Positions 27,349-34,926 of a DNA stretch of 64,000 bases are shown here, piece after piece (the stretch's first letter is position 1; the number at the start of each line of letters is the position of its first letter). The stretch is from Micromonospora rosaria. GTDB lineage: Bacteria > Actinomycetota > Actinomycetes > Mycobacteriales > Micromonosporaceae. A program made the translations under genes and the position numbers. The stretch covers positions 20,253 through 84,252 of the forward strand of contig NZ_LRQV01000012.1 of the NCBI RefSeq assembly GCF_001567585.1, read 5' to 3'. The notes beneath the pieces are model-generated. The model worked only from the letters and a program-made list of their open reading frames with translations. It did no database searches and was not told the origin of the DNA.

Positions 27349-28974
27349 TCAGTTGGTGGGAAAGTTGTCCGGGGTACGGATCCGGTCCCGGATCCACACG
27401 CCGGCCGGCTTGAGCACGCCGGTCCCGGTGTACGAGGTGCCGTTGCAGGTGCCGGTGGTGAAGACCGCGCCACTGCGGAAGTCGTCGGAGAAGTTCCAGT
27501 TGACCCAACTGATCTTCTTCGTCGCCATCAGGTCGAGGTACTGCTGGGCCCGGGTGAAGTCGTTCGCGCCGTCACCGGAGGCGGTCTGGGTGCCGAACTC
27601 GGTGACGAAGATCGGCAGCCGGTCGGCGGCCCGGGACAGCGCGTTCAGGTACGACGTGCCGTGCGAGGCGGCGTAGAAGTGGAACGTGTACATGATGTTC
27701 GTCGCGTCGACCGGGTTGTTGATGATCTCGGTCTCCGACGAGCCCTCGGAGAGGCCGAGCGACGACCAGGCGCGGGTGCCCACCAGGACCACCCCGTCCG
27801 GGTCCTGCGCCCGGATCACCGGGATGATCTGCTCGGCGTAGCTCTTGATCGACGACCAGCTCACGCCGTTCGGCTCGTTGGCGATCTCGTACAGGATGTT
27901 GGTCTTGTCCTTGTGCCGCTGGGCGATCTCGGTGAAGAAGGTCCGGGCCCGCGCCAGGTTGTGGTTCGGGTCGCCCGGGGTGAGCATGTGCCAGTCGACA
28001 ATGGCGTACATGCCCCGGGCGGTGGCCCGCTCGATGTAGTCGTGCACCCGGTCGGTGAACAGGCGCGGGTTGGTCTCGTAGCCGTCCTCCTGGATGTACA
28101 TCGAGATGCGCAGCACGTCGGCGTTCCAGTCGGTGGCGAGCGCGTCCAGGGAGGCGTTGTTGACACACTGGGCGTACCACTGGATGCCGTGGGTGCTCAT
28201 GCCGCGCAACTGGATCGGCTGGCCGTACCGGTTGCAGAGCTGGACGCCGCAGACCCGGAGCTGGCCGTTGACCGCGGCGGGGGTGCCGCCGACCCCGCTG
28301 CCCGGCGCGGTGGTGACGGTCAGCGCGCCGGTCTGGGCGGAGGTGTTGCCGGCCGCGTCGCGGGCCCGCACGGAGAAGCTGTACCCGGTCGAGGGGCTCA
28401 GGCCGCCGACGGTGGCGGTGGTGCCGGTGACGGTGGCGGCGAGCGCGCCGCCCCGGTACACGTCGTAGCCGGTAACGCCGACGTTGTCGGTCGAGGCGTT
28501 CCAGGCCAACGACACGCTCGACGAGGTCGTGCCGGTGGCGCGCAGGTTGCCCGGCACGCTGGGCGCCTGGGTGTCGCCGCCCCCGGCGCAGGGCCCACCG
28601 TTGACGGTGCAGTTCGCGGGCGTACCGCTGCCGGTCACGACGAACCCGAAGGTGGTGGACGCGCCGGCGGCCAGCGTGCCGTTCCAGGAGCGGTTGGTGA
28701 AGGTGTGCCGGTTGCCGGTGCTGGCGTGCAGGGCGTCCCAGGAGCTACCCAGGGTCGACCCGGCCGGCAGGTCGAACTCGACCCGCCAACTGGTGATGGT
28801 CGCACCGGTGTCGTTACGGACGGTGAAGCGTGCCTCGTAGCCACCGCCCCAGTCCTGGACCTTGGCGAAGCTGGCGGTCGCGGCGCTCGCGCTGCCGGGC
28901 GTGACCAGCAGGCCACCGGCGATGGCGAGCGCGGCGGCGCAGATCCCGGCCACCGTCGTGCGCAGTCTGGACAT
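27349..28974 (-). CDS. Secreted CBM2-FN3-GH5 endoglucanase (cellulase)
   Basis: 541-residue secreted enzyme. A signal peptide (about 1-31, ending ASA) is followed by a carbohydrate-binding module of family 2 (about 32-130, WGGGYEARFTVRNDTG, with a Cys pair), a fibronectin type III linker domain (about 140-225) and a GH5 catalytic domain of subfamily 2 type (about 240-540). The catalytic acid/base Glu is in IANEPNG and the nucleophile Glu in FVTEFGTQ. It cuts internal beta-1,4-glucan bonds outside the cell. The N-terminal placement of the CBM and FN3 is less common than C-terminal. ATG with GGGAG upstream. Single gene with its own promoter and terminator. Confidence 0.93.
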   Translation of the reverse strand: MSRLRTTVAGICAAALAIAGGLLVTPGSASAATASFAKVQDWGGGYEARFTVRNDTGATITSWRVEFDLPAGSTLGSSWDALHASTGNRHTFTNRSWNGTLAAGASTTFGFVVTGSGTPANCTVNGGPCAGGGDTQAPSVPGNLRATGTTSSSVSLAWNASTDNVGVTGYDVYRGGALAATVTGTTATVGGLSPSTGYSFSVRARDAAGNTSAQTGALTVTTAPGSGVGGTPAAVNGQLRVCGVQLCNRYGQPIQLRGMSTHGIQWYAQCVNNASLDALATDWNADVLRISMYIQEDGYETNPRLFTDRVHDYIERATARGMYAIVDWHMLTPGDPNHNLARARTFFTEIAQRHKDKTNILYEIANEPNGVSWSSIKSYAEQIIPVIRAQDPDGVVLVGTRAWSSLGLSEGSSETEIINNPVDATNIMYTFHFYAASHGTSYLNALSRAADRLPIFVTEFGTQTASGDGANDFTRAQQYLDLMATKKISWVNWNFSDDFRSGAVFTTGTCNGTSYTGTGVLKPAGVWIRDRIRTPDNFPTN

Positions 28975-29024
28975 TCCACTCCCTCTGTCGTCGCGGGGTA
29001 GGTGCAGACACGCGTCGAAACAGA

Positions 29025-29053
29025 AAGGTAAAGAACATTTACAGTACGGTCAA
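29025..29053 (-). promoter_or_regulatory. Candidate promoter with operator-like dyad for the cellulase gene
   Basis: TTGACC (complement of 29048-29053) and TACCTT (complement of 29025-29030) are separated by 17 bp. Inside lies the dyad GTAAA-N5-TTTAC (29028-29042), ideally placed for a repressor. The CebR operator TGGGAGCGCTCCCA known from cellulase genes is not seen. The rest of the 308-nt gap to tRNA-Lys (29054-29282) shows only a TAGCCT -10-like hexamer at 29266, 11 nt before the tRNA. Confidence 0.55.
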
Positions 29054-29282
29054 CCCATCGGCCGCACGCCACCGCATCGACAGGCCTCTTCGCCAGGGGG
29101 CACCGGAGCTGGGATCGGAGCACCAGCGGCAGCATCGATGGACGGAATCGGTACGCTCGGCCGCCGGCGTCGGCCCGGTCGCGGCCCACCCCCGCGCCGG
29201 TCTCCCGGGCCGCCGCAGGGCTGGCGTCAACCGGACAGCGGCGCGCCGCGCCGCCACGGTTCGGGTAGCCTAATGGATCAAC

Positions 29283-29355
29283 GGGCCGTTAGCTCAATCG
29301 GCAGAGCTGGGGACTTTTAATCCCTAGGTTCTGGGTTCGAGTCCCAGGCGGCCCA
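29283..29355 (+). tRNA. tRNA-Lys (anticodon TTT)
   Basis: 73-nt cloverleaf: acceptor GGGCCGT pairing with GCGGCCC, D-arm AGCTC...GAGCT, anticodon loop CTTTTAA, T-arm CTGGGTTCGAGTCCCAG. No encoded CCA. It abuts the lower-GC AbiE-like pair downstream, the usual arrangement for a tRNA-side accessory insertion, although no duplicated tRNA 3' end was found further right. Confidence 0.97.
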
Positions 29356-29482
29356 CTCTCTCTCCTCCAGGCCGACGCCTGTCGCGGCAGTTGCCACGCG
29401 ATCACGGCCGGGTTGGCAGCGCAGGCCATCAACAAGTCTCCAGAAACCCTCACCTGGCAGGCAACCTTTCCCCAGGGCACGA

Positions 29483-29501
29483 GTTTTCTGCTAGAGGAAA
29501 C
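29483..29501. promoter_or_regulatory. Palindrome A upstream of the AbiEi-like gene
   Basis: GTTTTCTGCTAGAGGAAAC, an imperfect dyad (GTTTYC / GGAAAC around TGCTAGA). It is the reverse complement of 29538-29556 with one mismatch. The two centres are 55 nt apart, near five helical turns. AbiEi proteins are known to autorepress by binding two inverted repeats in their promoter, so this is a likely operator half. Confidence 0.6.
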
Positions 29502-29517
29502 AAGAGAAAGCCGCATC

Positions 29518-30684
29518 ATGTTTCCCAATCAGGCAGAGTTTCCTCTAGCAGGAAACTCTGCGACGTGGGAAAATCGCGACGTGGTGAGGTACAGCGAGGG
29601 GGCGCTGCTGGCCCAGGCGCGCACGCAGCTGGCGGCGCTGCTACCCGAGGACTTCGAACTCGGCGAGGCGGTGCTCGACGACCAGGGGCCGTTCGACGGT
29701 CCAGACGCGGTCTGGCAGCTACGCGAGCAGCACGCGGGATACGGGTTGATCCTGGTGGAGGCAAAGCAGTCGCTGACCCCCCGCGACGTGTCCCGGCTGC
29801 GGGAGCGCTTGTCCGGCCCGGTCATGCGTCTCATGCGCGGTCCAACCGTGCTGGTGGTAGCTCCGTGGCTGAGCCCACGGACACGAGCCCTGCTGGAGGA
29901 GGCGGGACACTCCTACCTGGACCTCACGGGCAATGTCCGATTCCGGATCGACCGACCAGCGGTTTATCTCAGGCTCCAAGGAGCCGACCGTGACCCAAAC
30001 CCGAAACCGCAATCTCAGGCTCGGTTGCAGGGCCCGAAGGCAAGACGGCTGGTGCGACTGCTGGTCGAGGCGACCCCCCCGTATCGCTCGAAGTCGCTGG
30101 CCGAGGCGGCCGGACTCACGCCCGGTTACGTATCGAAGGTGCTGTCCTCACTCGATGAACAGGCTCTGGTCGAGCGAAACCAACGAGGGTTGGTTGAGCA
30201 CGTCGACTGGCCGGCGCTGCTGTTGTCCAGCGCAGGCAGCTACGACATGTTGCGCAACAATCAGGCCAGCACGTTCATCGCGCAGGAGGGTGCCCGGGCA
30301 CTGTACGCCCGGATACTCGCCGATATCCGTCGGCCGGACGTGGTGTTGACGGGATCATTCGCGGCTTCCAGCATTGCGCAGGTGGCAGCGCCAGCCCAAC
30401 TGGTGCTCTACGTGGCCGATCCGGAATTGATGCGCCGCTTCGGCCGGCTTCTGCCAACCGACCGAGGTGCCGACGTCGTCCTACTCAAGCCGGAGGATAC
30501 GGCGCAGGTCGAAGGCACCCGCACCACCGACGACGGATTACGACAGGTAGGACTGGGACAACTGGTGCTCGACTGCTTGGGCGGCAATGGCCGGCTGCCC
30601 GAAGAAGGGCAGGCTGTGTTGGACTGGATGCGCGCTCATGAGGACGAGTGGCGGCGACCGGATTTGCCACGGCTCGATCGGTAA
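29518..30684 (+). CDS. AbiEi-like antitoxin/regulator with nuclease-like N-domain
   Basis: 388 residues from ATG 29518. N-terminal part (about 35-110) has PDAVWQL and LILVEAKQSLTPRDV, a D...ExK pattern reminiscent of PD-(D/E)XK folds (possible, not shown active). VVAPWLSPRTRALLEEAGHSYLDLTGNVRF is characteristic of AbiEi-type antitoxins; a winged helix follows (about 180-235: KSLAEAAGLTPGYVSKVLSSLDEQALV), then a C-terminal domain. It should repress the operon and neutralise the nucleotidyltransferase encoded 10 nt downstream. Lower GC than its neighbours and position beside tRNA-Lys suggest transfer. An alternative start is GTG 29581/29584, which would leave palindrome B untranslated; neither start has a good ribosome-binding site. 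Confidence 0.7.
   Translation: MFPNQAEFPLAGNSATWENRDVVRYSEGALLAQARTQLAALLPEDFELGEAVLDDQGPFDGPDAVWQLREQHAGYGLILVEAKQSLTPRDVSRLRERLSGPVMRLMRGPTVLVVAPWLSPRTRALLEEAGHSYLDLTGNVRFRIDRPAVYLRLQGADRDPNPKPQSQARLQGPKARRLVRLLVEATPPYRSKSLAEAAGLTPGYVSKVLSSLDEQALVERNQRGLVEHVDWPALLLSSAGSYDMLRNNQASTFIAQEGARALYARILADIRRPDVVLTGSFAASSIAQVAAPAQLVLYVADPELMRRFGRLLPTDRGADVVLLKPEDTAQVEGTRTTDDGLRQVGLGQLVLDCLGGNGRLPEEGQAVLDWMRAHEDEWRRPDLPRLDR
29521..29572. promoter_or_regulatory. Nested palindrome B at the 5' end of the AbiEi-like gene
   Basis: Inner perfect arms GCAGAGTTTCC (29533-29543) and GGAAACTCTGC (29551-29561) around a 7-nt TCTAGCA core, enclosed by outer arms TTTCCCA (29521-29527) and TGGGAAA (29566-29572). 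The whole could extrude as a cruciform or form an mRNA hairpin. Its position, across the annotated ATG (29518) and before an in-frame GTG (29581), bears on where translation starts. Confidence 0.65.
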
Positions 30685-30694
30685 GGTGAATTCC

Positions 30695-31555
30695 ATGCCC
30701 ATGGCCAGGCCGGTTACCGATCCGCTGTACATCGCGGCACGACGGGTCCTACTGGACGCCTTGGCGGCACTGGCCGAGCACCGCCAGGCAGTGATTCTGG
30801 CTGGCGCACAGGCGATCTACGTGCGCACCGGTGACGCTGACCTGGACGCCAGTGTCGCGCCCTACACCACCGACGCCGACCTCACTCTGGATCCGCGAGT
30901 GTTGGGCCCGGACCCACGGATCGAGGAGGCCATGACGGCGGCAGGCTTCCAACTGATTTCTGAACCAGGAATCTGGACAGCCGCCACCAAGGTGGACGGG
31001 AACCACGTGGTGGTGCCGGTGGACCTGCTCGTACCGGCCACGATGGTGGCCGGCAACCGGGCAGCGAAGTTGCCCGACCACGGGAACCGTGCCGCCCGGC
31101 GCACTCCAGGCCTGGAGGCCGCTGTGGCCGACCACAGCGATGTCCTGATCTCCAGCCTGGAGCCGCAGATCGACGCCCGACAGTTGCTGGTGCCGGTGGC
31201 GGGCACAGCGGCGTTACTCGTGGCCAAGGCACACAAGCTGCACGACCGGATCCAGTCGCGCAGGCCGGATCGACCGGATCGACTCAAGCCGAAGGATGCC
31301 GGTGACGTACTCCGGCTCATGCAGGCGGAACCGCCCGAGCAGGTGGGTCGACGACTGCGTGAACTCGCCGAGGACGACATTGCTGGTGCGAACGTGCGCG
31401 ACGGGGTGCAGCGGCTTCAGGATCTGTTCGGCCGGCGGCGCTCACCTGGTGTCGAACTGGCGGTGGATGCTCTGCGGGCAGCCCTTCCAGAGGAGACCGT
31501 CCGGGCTTTGGCGACCGCGTACACGGCCGCGCTCATGAGTGGCTACACCGGCTGA
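30695..31555 (+). CDS. AbiEii-like nucleotidyltransferase (type IV toxin candidate)
   Basis: 286 residues. The nucleotidyltransferase core is at about 30-110: LAGAQAIYVRTGD followed by YTTDADLTLD, giving the GS/GA and DxD signature of pol-beta-type transferases, with a third acidic strand in VVVPVDLLVP. The remaining helical part (about 175-286) contains AHKLHDRIQSRRPDRPDRLKPKDAGDVLRLM, the K-x4-R...KD-x2-D pattern of AbiEii proteins. In AbiE systems the transferase arrests growth during phage infection. ATG 30695 has AAGGTG 6 nt upstream; ATG 30701 is also possible. Operon with the AbiEi-like gene. Confidence 0.75.
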   Translation: MPMARPVTDPLYIAARRVLLDALAALAEHRQAVILAGAQAIYVRTGDADLDASVAPYTTDADLTLDPRVLGPDPRIEEAMTAAGFQLISEPGIWTAATKVDGNHVVVPVDLLVPATMVAGNRAAKLPDHGNRAARRTPGLEAAVADHSDVLISSLEPQIDARQLLVPVAGTAALLVAKAHKLHDRIQSRRPDRPDRLKPKDAGDVLRLMQAEPPEQVGRRLRELAEDDIAGANVRDGVQRLQDLFGRRRSPGVELAVDALRAALPEETVRALATAYTAALMSGYTG

Positions 31556-31696
31556 CGGATAGTCGAAGCCCAGGGCAGCGGAGAGGTGACACCTCCGGCG
31601 CAGGCGACTCGGGTATAGCCGAGCGGGGCGTCCCGAGCGACGATCCCGGCCGGTACGGGGCAGCGCGGCGGGGGCCCGAACCGTAGCGTCCTCGTC

Positions 31697-32062
31697 ATGT
31701 CCGGAAGCGACGTCGGCACGCCCTTCCGCCCCGGTCGCCTGGACCGGCGTCGGGATCTCGCCGGTTGGCTGGTGACACCCCTGGCCACGCTCATGGCGGC
31801 GCCCGTGCTGGTCTGCGTCGCCACGATGGTGTCGACGATGACGGGCAGCTTCGACCGGCCACCACGGCTCTGCGACACCGGGCTGGAGAACCGTTGCGAG
31901 GAGATCACCCTCGCGATGCTGGCGGGGCACGTGGTGGCCTTCACCGCAGGGTGGCTCCTGCTCTGGGCGGTGCCGTGGTGGCGCGGCCTGCGCACGGTAC
32001 GGATCGTGCTGGCCGTGGTCGCCTGTGCCGTCCTGGCCGCCGCACCGCTGCGAATGGGCTGA
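31697..32062 (+). CDS. Small three-helix membrane protein, unknown function
   Basis: 121 residues, with membrane segments at about 26-48 (VTPLATLMAAPVLVCVATMVS), 72-92 (ITLAMLAGHVVAFTAGWLLLW) and 98-118 (VRIVLAVVACAVLAAAPL). Two Cys in the outer loop (RLCDTG, NRCEEI) may form a disulfide. I recognise no family. ATG at 31697 with no strong ribosome-binding site. It stands alone between the AbiE-like pair and a terminator shared with the polyol dehydrogenase. Confidence 0.6.
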   Translation: MSGSDVGTPFRPGRLDRRRDLAGWLVTPLATLMAAPVLVCVATMVSTMTGSFDRPPRLCDTGLENRCEEITLAMLAGHVVAFTAGWLLLWAVPWWRGLRTVRIVLAVVACAVLAAAPLRMG

Positions 32063-32084
32063 GGTGCGCCGCTGCGGAAGGTGC

Positions 32085-32120
32085 GGTGTGCCGTCCGCCG
32101 GACCACGCGGACGGCACACC
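32085..32120. terminator. Bidirectional terminator hairpin
   Basis: 14-bp perfect stem (GGTGTGCCGTCCGC / GCGGACGGCACACC) with an 8-nt loop, between the convergent membrane-protein gene (ends 32062) and the polyol dehydrogenase (ends 32124). Confidence 0.8.
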
Positions 32121-32123
32121 TGC

Positions 32124-33113
32124 TCAGGAGGCGATCTGGATCTTGCGGCCGACGCCTGCCCGGAACTGGGCCATCGCCTCGGCGTACCGGTCCAGGGGGA
32201 AGCGGTGGCTGATGAAGACCGCCGGGTCCAGGACGCCGGCCGCGAAGAGTTCGCCGGCCCGCTCGAAGCTGTGCAGCACCGCCATCGAGCCGGTCACCGT
32301 GATCTCCTGGTTGTAGACCCGGTACGGCTCGACGGTGGCCCGGGTCCTGTACTCGGCGACGCCGAACTGGAGGAACGTCCCGGCCGGGGCGACCCGGCGC
32401 AGACCGTCGTCGATGGCCGCCTGCACCCCGGTACAGTCGATCACCACGTCCCAGCCGCGTGGCCGGGTCAGCTCGTCGGCGCTGGCGGCGTGGGCCGAGC
32501 AGCCCAGTTTCACGGCGGTGGCCAGCCGGTCCGGGTTGGGGTCCAGCACGCTGACGCTCGCCGCGCCGCAGCGCTTGGCCAACTCCAGCATCATCAGCCC
32601 CATGGTGCCGGCACCGTAGATCAGGTAGTGGTCGGCGAGCCGCCGGGGCAGCACGTCGAAGCCGCGTACGGCACAGGAGAGCGGCTCGATCAGCGCGGCG
32701 TCGGCCGGGGCGACCCCCTCGGGGAGGGTGACGCAGTTGCGGACCGGGGCGACCGCGTACTCGGCGGCCCCGCCGGGGACGGTGACACCGATGGCGTTCC
32801 ACCGTTCGCAGAGGTTGCCCCGGCCGCGCCGGCACTGGTAGCACTCCTGGCAGTGCAGGGACGGGTCGACGGCGACCGGGTCGCCGATCCGGACCTCGGT
32901 GACGTCCTGTCCGACGGCGACGACCGTGCCGGCGAACTCGTGCCCCGGCACGATCGGGTACGCGGGCGCGAACTCGCCGTCCATGATGTGCAGGTCGGTG
33001 CCGCAGATCCCGCACCCGGCCACCTCGACGACCACGTCGCGCGGTCCGGGGGTGGGGTCCGGTACGGACTCGACGCTGATTTGTCCCGGCGTGACGATGA
33101 CTGCTGCCTTCAC
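32124..33113 (-). CDS. Zinc-dependent medium-chain alcohol/polyol dehydrogenase
   Basis: 329 residues of the MDR family. Catalytic-zinc ligands are in CGICGTDLHI, PGHEFAGTV and later in LIEPLSC; the structural zinc site is CQECYQCRRGRGNLC (four Cys); the NAD(P) Rossmann loop is YGAGTMGLMMLELA. It resembles sorbitol/arabitol/L-iditol dehydrogenases that oxidise polyols to ketoses. GTG at 33113 overlaps the upstream permease stop (GTGA), making it the last gene of the polyol uptake operon. Exact polyol unknown. Confidence 0.88.
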   Translation of the reverse strand: MKAAVIVTPGQISVESVPDPTPGPRDVVVEVAGCGICGTDLHIMDGEFAPAYPIVPGHEFAGTVVAVGQDVTEVRIGDPVAVDPSLHCQECYQCRRGRGNLCERWNAIGVTVPGGAAEYAVAPVRNCVTLPEGVAPADAALIEPLSCAVRGFDVLPRRLADHYLIYGAGTMGLMMLELAKRCGAASVSVLDPNPDRLATAVKLGCSAHAASADELTRPRGWDVVIDCTGVQAAIDDGLRRVAPAGTFLQFGVAEYRTRATVEPYRVYNQEITVTGSMAVLHSFERAGELFAAGVLDPAVFISHRFPLDRYAEAMAQFRAGVGRKIQIAS

Positions 33114-33940
33114 TTGACCGCCCCCATGGAGAGTCCTCGGACGAGTTGTTTCTGGGCGATCCAGCCGGCCAGCACGACCGGCAGCGACACGATGGTGGCC
33201 GCCGCGCAGAGCCGGGCGAGGAAGAGCCCTTCGGAGGTGACGAAGCCGACCAGGAAGATCGGCGCGGTGCCGGCCCGGGTGGCGGTCAGGTTGACCGCGA
33301 AGAAGAACTCGTTCCAGCTGAAGATGAAGCAGATCAGCGCGGTGGCGGCCAGGCCGGGCGCGACGATCGGGAGCAGGATCCGCCGGATCGTGACCAGCAG
33401 GCTGGCGCCGTCCATCGCCGCCGCCTCGATCAGCGCCGTCGGCACCTCCAGCAGGAACGAGCGCATCATCCAGACCGCGAGCGGCAGGTTCATGGCCGTG
33501 TAGAGCACGACCATGGTCCAGATGTTGTCCAGCATGCCGACCTGCTTGACCAGCAGGTAGATCGGCAGCAGCGCGGCGACCACCGGCAGCATCTTCGTGC
33601 TGATGAAGAAGAACAGCACGTCGCGCCAGCGTTCGACCGGCCGGATCGACAGCGCGTACGCCGCCGGGGTGGCCAGCACCAGCACCAGCAGGGTGGAGAC
33701 CACGCTGGCCGTCATCGAGTTGAGCAGGTACGGCAGCAGGTCCCGGTCGAAGACCTGCCGGTAGCCGTCGAGGGCCGGGCTGAAGAACCAGGACGGCGGG
33801 TTGCTGGCGGCGTCCACCTCCCGCTTGAACCCGGTCAGCACCATCCAGAGCACCGGCAGGAAGAACAGCAGCCCGGCGAGCCAGGCCAGCACGGTCCAGA
33901 GCCCCCCGGCCGTGTCGGCGGGACGAGAGCGGGTGGTCAT
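33110..33940 (-). CDS. Carbohydrate ABC transporter permease (MalG type)
   Basis: 276 residues, six membrane segments, with the EAA loop EAAAMDGASLLVTIRRILLPIVAPGLA that contacts the ATPase. Second permease of a CUT1-type sugar/polyol importer. ATG at 33940 overlaps the preceding permease stop (ATGA). Expected to form a heterodimer with the MalF-type protein. No ATPase gene is in this operon; a shared MsiK-type ATPase encoded elsewhere probably energises it, as known for many actinobacterial CUT1 systems. Confidence 0.9.
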   Translation of the reverse strand: MTTRSRPADTAGGLWTVLAWLAGLLFFLPVLWMVLTGFKREVDAASNPPSWFFSPALDGYRQVFDRDLLPYLLNSMTASVVSTLLVLVLATPAAYALSIRPVERWRDVLFFFISTKMLPVVAALLPIYLLVKQVGMLDNIWTMVVLYTAMNLPLAVWMMRSFLLEVPTALIEAAAMDGASLLVTIRRILLPIVAPGLAATALICFIFSWNEFFFAVNLTATRAGTAPIFLVGFVTSEGLFLARLCAAATIVSLPVVLAGWIAQKQLVRGLSMGAVK

Positions 33941-34869
33941 CGCGGGTCCTCCATCCGGAACAGGCTGGAGAGCACCCGCAGCGCGAGGGTGGCGACGACG
34001 ATGGTGCCGATCACCGCCACGACGCCGGCTGCGGCGGCCTCGCCGTACTCGAACTTGCGGAAGGTGGTCAGGTAGATCTCGTACGGCAGGTTGGTGGTGG
34101 CCGAGCCGGGGCCGCCCTGGGTGATGGTGAAGACGGCGTCGAAGGTCTGCACCAGGTAGATCGAGCCGAGCAGGGCGCCCAGTTCCAGGTACGGCCGCAG
34201 GTAGGGCAGGGTGACCCGGGTGAAGATCTGCCACGGGCCGGCCCCGTCGACCCGGGCCGCCTCCAGGGTCTCCAGGGACTGGCCCTGCAACCCGGCCAGG
34301 ATGATCAGCATCATGAACGGGGTCCACTGCCAGACCAGCGCGGTGACCACGGAGGTCATCGGGTACGCCGAGACCCAGTCGGTGCTGCCGCCGAAGATCC
34401 CGTTCAGCAGGCCGTACGACGGGTTGTAGATGGCGTGCTTCCAGAGCAGCGCCGCCGCCATCGGCATCACCAGGAACGGCGTGATGAGCAGGGTACGGAC
34501 GATGCCGCGCCCGGGGAAGCGCCGGTCCAGCAGGACGGCCAGGCCGAGACCGAGCAGCACGGAGAGGATCACCGACGAGGCGGTGAGCACCACCGTGTTG
34601 ACCAGTGCGGCACGCAACCGGTCGTCGGTGAGCACCTGCCCGTAGTTGGCGAGGCCGGTGAACTCGCGGCTGCCGGGCCGCAGCGCGTTCCAGCTCTGGG
34701 TGGACAGGTAGAGGGTGAACAGGAACGGGAGCTGCGTCACCACGATGGCGAAGACGAGCGCGGGCAGCAGCGGGGCACGTCGGGACCAGCGTTGGGCCCG
34801 GTCGGGCCGGGTGGGACGGACGGTGGGGCGCGGTGCCGCGCCCGTACCGGTGGTGATGGTCGTGGTCAT
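33937..34869 (-). CDS. Carbohydrate ABC transporter permease (MalF type)
   Basis: 310 residues with six membrane segments and an EAA loop (LEAARVDGAGPWQIFTRVTLPYLRP). An N-terminal cytoplasmic extension of about 30 residues is Arg/Pro-rich. Its segment order (TLYLSTQSWNALRPGSREFTGLANY early) is typical of sorbitol/mannitol or trehalose-type CUT1 transporters. It follows the binding-protein gene after a 57-nt gap holding a strong hairpin, which may lower its expression relative to the binding protein. Confidence 0.9.
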   Translation of the reverse strand: MTTTITTGTGAAPRPTVRPTRPDRAQRWSRRAPLLPALVFAIVVTQLPFLFTLYLSTQSWNALRPGSREFTGLANYGQVLTDDRLRAALVNTVVLTASSVILSVLLGLGLAVLLDRRFPGRGIVRTLLITPFLVMPMAAALLWKHAIYNPSYGLLNGIFGGSTDWVSAYPMTSVVTALVWQWTPFMMLIILAGLQGQSLETLEAARVDGAGPWQIFTRVTLPYLRPYLELGALLGSIYLVQTFDAVFTITQGGPGSATTNLPYEIYLTTFRKFEYGEAAAAGVVAVIGTIVVATLALRVLSSLFRMEDPR

Positions 34870-34888
34870 CGGTCCACCTCGGGGCAGG

Positions 34889-34920
34889 GCCGGGACCGGC
34901 CGGCGGTGGCCGGTCCCGGC
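34889..34920 (-). terminator. Intercistronic hairpin between binding-protein and permease genes
   Basis: 13-bp perfect stem (GCCGGGACCGGCC / GGCCGGTCCCGGC) with a 6-nt loop, 6 nt past the binding-protein stop. In sugar ABC operons such hairpins protect the binding-protein mRNA or partly terminate, giving an excess of binding protein over permease. Confidence 0.65.
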
Positions 34921-34926
34921 GCGCGG

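Noticed and set aside
29289..29528. Minus-strand ORF across tRNA-Lys with PGTRTQNLG-type residues
   Set aside because: Well-known artefact: translated tRNA antisense. The same applies to ORFs over the Glu/Asp/Phe tRNAs (63667-63985).
29283..31696. tRNA-Lys as an integration site of a larger genomic island
   Set aside because: No integrase gene and no duplicated tRNA 3' end were found downstream; only a small two-gene insertion is supported.
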